64,000 nt of DNA from positions 30,586 through 94,585 of the forward strand of contig NZ_BMZP01000014.1 in assembly GCF_014652855.1 (NCBI RefSeq), given 5' to 3'. This document shows positions 61,855 to 64,000 of this stretch, one piece after another. A model generated the notes under the pieces. It was not told the DNA's origin. It was given only the letters and a program-made list of their open reading frames with translations, and searched no databases. Numbering within the stretch: position 1 is the stretch's first letter; each line of letters begins with the position of its first letter. This DNA is from Novosphingobium pokkalii. Its GTDB lineage: Bacteria; Pseudomonadota; Alphaproteobacteria; Sphingomonadales; Sphingomonadaceae. The position numbers and the translations under genes were made by a program.

Positions 61855-61882
61855 TCGCGCCGGCAACGGCACCTGACACAGC

Positions 61883-61917
61883 AAGGCCGGCGCCCCGCAA
61901 GGGACGCCGGCCTTCTC
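61883..61917 (+). terminator. Rho-independent terminator of degP
   Basis: 10-bp stem aaggccggcg / cgccggcctt (61883-61892 and 61905-61914) with a 12-base loop followed by ctcgttt, about 29 bases after the stop. Confidence 0.75.
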
Positions 61918-62006
61918 GTTTCCGGCCCTGTCCCGCCATGGCACAGGCCTGACTTGCTCCCGCCGCTATTCGGCGTATGCTGCCGGACAGTTGCGGGAGG
62001 CGGACA

Positions 62007-62354
62007 ATGCATTCCGAATATGTGATCGAACGGCAGATGGCGCAGGACCACGGGCACGACTCGCTGGTTCAGGACATCGCGATCGATACGCTCGCCAAGA
62101 CGGTTGCCATCCGCTTGCTTTCGCATCCCGATAGCCGCACCCGCCGCCGCGTTCCGCTCGAACTGCTGTTCCAGCAGGTCGAGGCCGTGACGGTCGATGC
62201 CGACATCATCACGCTGCGGGTGGAAGAAGGCGCCGGAACAGTGGACCACTGGCATCTCGCCGATGCCGCCGGGGCCTCGCACATTCACATGGCCAAGGGC
62301 CACGTCTCGGTCGCCGCGCGCATCGCGCCGGAATTGATCCGCCTGCGCGCATGA
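62007..62354 (+). CDS. Small conserved-looking protein of unknown function
   Basis: A 115-residue protein, Asp/His-rich with no signal or membrane segment. It contains DIAIDTLAKTVAIRLLSHPD, RRRVPLELLFQQVEAVTVDA and a C-terminal HWHLADAAGASHIHMAKGHV with several His that could bind metal. GGGAGG about 9 bases before the ATG at 62007 supports the start. No family is recognised. Its stop lies in the arm of a perfect 19-bp hairpin. Confidence 0.65.
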   Translation: MHSEYVIERQMAQDHGHDSLVQDIAIDTLAKTVAIRLLSHPDSRTRRRVPLELLFQQVEAVTVDADIITLRVEEGAGTVDHWHLADAAGASHIHMAKGHVSVAARIAPELIRLRA

Positions 62355-62396
62355 ACCGCCCGGCGCGAGGCTTCCCACCTCGCGCCGGGCGGTTCA
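62352..62396. terminator. Perfect 19-bp hairpin between convergent genes
   Basis: Arms 62352-62370 and 62378-62396 pair without mismatch around cttccca. The left arm includes the TGA of the plus-strand gene. Lack of a T run argues for a structural or Rho-assisted end shared by the two converging transcripts. Confidence 0.6.
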
Positions 62397-62400
62397 GCGC

Positions 62401-62428
62401 AATGCGATCAGTAGAATGCGATCAGTAG
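62401..62428. repeat. Two-copy 14-bp tandem repeat over a stop codon
   Basis: aatgcgatcagtag occurs twice without mismatch (62401-62414 and 62415-62428). The second copy carries the TGA and last Tyr codon of the minus-strand gene, so the stop context is duplicated. Confidence 0.8.
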
Positions 62429-62667
62429 GTTGCCGGCGGATCGCTGGCGGGGAAGCTTTCATCCACCGCCTGGTCCTGCTTGTCCCACTTCGGCGGGTCA
62501 GACCGCATGCCTTCGACTCCAGCCGAGCGCACCTTGGCAAAGTTCTCGCCGGGCGCCTCACCGGTCGCGAAGGCAGCCGGTGCTTCGCCATCCGCGTTCT
62601 TGGTGCGCACCGCGCGATAGATCACATATCCGGCAGCCGCAGCGGCCGCCCATTGGAATAGGCCCAT
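62422..62667 (-). CDS. Small membrane-anchored protein with SFPASDPP tail
   Basis: An 81-residue protein: a short N-terminal hydrophobic helix (MGLFQWAAAAAAGYVIYRAV), a charged disordered middle, and the C-terminal DESFPASDPPATY, a motif found at the end of many small stress-associated proteobacterial proteins. Function is unknown. It lies 107 bases downstream of the penicillin-binding protein gene and behind its terminator. Confidence 0.68.
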   Translation of the reverse strand: MGLFQWAAAAAAGYVIYRAVRTKNADGEAPAAFATGEAPGENFAKVRSAGVEGMRSDPPKWDKQDQAVDESFPASDPPATY

Positions 62668-62723
62668 GTTTCCAACTCCATCAGCAGCAGCCCCAGGGCT
62701 GCCGGTCGTGAGCCAGAAACGAA

Positions 62724-62750
62724 CCGGGGCGCGAATGGTTCGCGCCCCGG
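62724..62750 (-). terminator. Terminator of the penicillin-binding protein gene
   Basis: Perfect 12-bp stem ccggggcgcgaa / ttcgcgccccgg with a 3-base loop; on the minus strand it is followed by TTCGTTTC, about 25 bases after the stop. Confidence 0.75.
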
Positions 62751-62774
62751 CTGCATTTTCCTGTCGTGGGTTGG

Positions 62775-64000
62775 TCAGTAGCCCTGCCAGTCCTGTGCCC
62801 GGCGATCCGCCGGCTGCCTGACTGGCGGCTTGGCGCCAGGCTGGACCGGCCTCGGCGCCTGCTGGCGAGTGCGGCCGGTCGCGCGGTCGAGCAGGTCGTC
62901 GCTGGCTGCCGGCGGGGCGTTGCGCGGCGCCTGCCGGGCCGGGGCGGCCGGGCCGGTGCCCAGGCCATCCTGGTCGACCGGAATCGCATCGTCGGGCGTG
63001 CGGCCTTGTGGCCCGCCCTGGCCACCGCTCGGCCCGCCTTCCAGGCCGTCGCCCTGCTGGCCGTTGACCGTGTTGCCGTTCTCGTCGGTGTAGTAATAGT
63101 CGTTGGGATTGTTGAGCAGCGCCTCGTCGTCCGGCTCCAGTTGCCATTCGGGCAGCTTGAGCTGGGTGTCGAACTGCTCGACCGGGCGCTTGGCCGTGGC
63201 CACCCGCATATAGGCGGCAAAAGCGCGCGCCGGCGCGGTGCCGCCCTGCAAGCCGGGCACCGGATGCGCATCGTCGCGGCCCATCCACACGCCGGTCGTC
63301 ACGCCGCTGGAAAAGCCCAGGAACCAGCCATCCTTGTTGGAACTGGTGGTGCCGGTCTTGCCCGCCACCGGGCGGCCGATCTGCGCCGCGCGGCCGGTGC
63401 CGATATTGACCGCCGTCTGCAACAGGTCGGTAATTTCGGCCGCGACATAATCGGGCACGAGCTGCTGCTGTGGATCGGGGCGATGGCTGTAGAGCACTTC
63501 GCCGTCGGTGGTGGTCACCTTGCGGATGCCATAGGGCGTGACCAGCTTGCCCTTGGCTTCCACCGAGGCAAAGGCGCGCACCATGTCGATCACGCGCACG
63601 TCGCTGGTGCCCAGCACCATCGACGGCATCGTGTTGATCGGCGTGGTGATGCCAAAGCGGCGCGCCATGTTGGCCACCGCGTCAAAGCCCACTTCGTTGC
63701 CAAGCTGGGCCGCAACCGTGTTCTTGGAATAGGCAAAGGCGGTGCGCACGTCGATCTGGCCGGCATAGTTGCCACCCGAATTGCGCGGGCTCCACCCGTT
63801 GATCGTCACCGGCTCGTCCACCACGCGGTCTTCGGGACGATAGCCGCGTTCCAGCGCTGCCAGATAGACGAACAGCTTCCACGCCGAACCGGGCTGGCGC
63901 ACGGCATTGGTGGCGCGGTTGTAGTTCGAGGTGACGTAATCGGTGCCGCCGACCATCGCCAGCACCGCGCCATCGCGGTCCACGCTGACCAGCGCGCCCT
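62775..64000 (-). CDS. Class A penicillin-binding protein (PBP1a type), C-terminal part
   Basis: Bifunctional peptidoglycan synthase; only the last 408 or so residues lie in the window and the N-terminal anchor and transglycosylase are beyond the edge. The transpeptidase motifs are present: SxxK in RQPGSAWKLFVYL, SxN in FAYSKNTVAAQLG, and KTGT in VAGKTGTTSSNKDGWFLG. After the catalytic domain a long disordered Gly/Pro/Gln-rich tail (GLEGGPSGGQGGPQGRTPDD) extends the protein. The start codon is not in this window. Confidence 0.92.
   Translation of the reverse strand, partial: GALVSVDRDGAVLAMVGGTDYVTSNYNRATNAVRQPGSAWKLFVYLAALERGYRPEDRVVDEPVTINGWSPRNSGGNYAGQIDVRTAFAYSKNTVAAQLGNEVGFDAVANMARRFGITTPINTMPSMVLGTSDVRVIDMVRAFASVEAKGKLVTPYGIRKVTTTDGEVLYSHRPDPQQQLVPDYVAAEITDLLQTAVNIGTGRAAQIGRPVAGKTGTTSSNKDGWFLGFSSGVTTGVWMGRDDAHPVPGLQGGTAPARAFAAYMRVATAKRPVEQFDTQLKLPEWQLEPDDEALLNNPNDYYYTDENGNTVNGQQGDGLEGGPSGGQGGPQGRTPDDAIPVDQDGLGTGPAAPARQAPRNAPPAASDDLLDRATGRTRQQAPRPVQPGAKPPVRQPADRRAQDWQGY

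Noticed and set aside
62716..62742. Second EcfG promoter, for the small gene ending at 62422
   Set aside because: The -35 reads CGAAC instead of GGAAC and the site falls inside a perfect terminator hairpin.

Overview
The window is a high-GC chromosomal segment from an alphaproteobacterium, most likely a sphingomonad (Novosphingobium/Sphingobium-like). This rests on the dnaA-rpsT neighbourhood, TonB-receptor and TorF-type porin genes, the gene families seen, a GGAAC-N17-CGTT (EcfG-type) promoter, and dense operons with 1-4 base start/stop overlaps. No rRNA, tRNA or CRISPR array was found. All assignments come from reading motifs; no database search was possible.

Left part (1-10.4 kb): a three-gene inositol module (CDP-alcohol phosphotransferase, inositol-3-phosphate synthase, inositol-phosphate cytidylyltransferase-like protein); a betB-betA-permease operon for choline/glycine-betaine-type metabolism on the minus strand; an HD-GYP c-di-GMP phosphodiesterase; and two small unknown genes.

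Phage part (10.7-26.9 kb): a compact, co-directional set of about 22 genes for a short-tailed (podovirus) particle of the BPP-1/T7 structural type. In order it encodes a winged-helix protein, small and large terminase, portal, Bbp19-like protein, scaffold, capsid, cement, tail tube A, a nozzle protein split in two, a GNAT-like protein, a gp14-like internal protein, a tail spike, holin-like proteins and nested Rz/Rz1 spanins. No integrase, repressor, replication, polymerase, endolysin or large ejection-protein gene is present, yet almost every frame is intact. It ends exactly at the stop codon of host gloA. It is either a prophage remnant or a domesticated particle-making locus.

Middle (26.9-47.2 kb): gloA, mtgA, a TonB receptor, a metallophosphatase, a TorF-type porin, a complete heavy-metal-type RND efflux operon, a dicarboxylate symporter, a small lipoprotein, dapB-nth, a chemotaxis receptor, and a divergent LysR/alcohol-dehydrogenase pair.

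Right part (47.2-64 kb): a class III-like sirtuin, a ThiF/MoeB-type enzyme, dnaA and rpsT, a P450-fold protein lacking the heme cysteine, hemH, an orphan molybdenum hydroxylase large subunit, mrp, hflKC, a DegP-type protease behind an EcfG-like promoter, small genes, and the C-terminal part of a class A penicillin-binding protein cut by the window edge.

The most unusual non-coding feature is a composite palindromic repeat in three copies (start, 41.1 kb, 48.0 kb). Its conserved 16-base core lies in opposite orientations in different copies between matching inverted arms.
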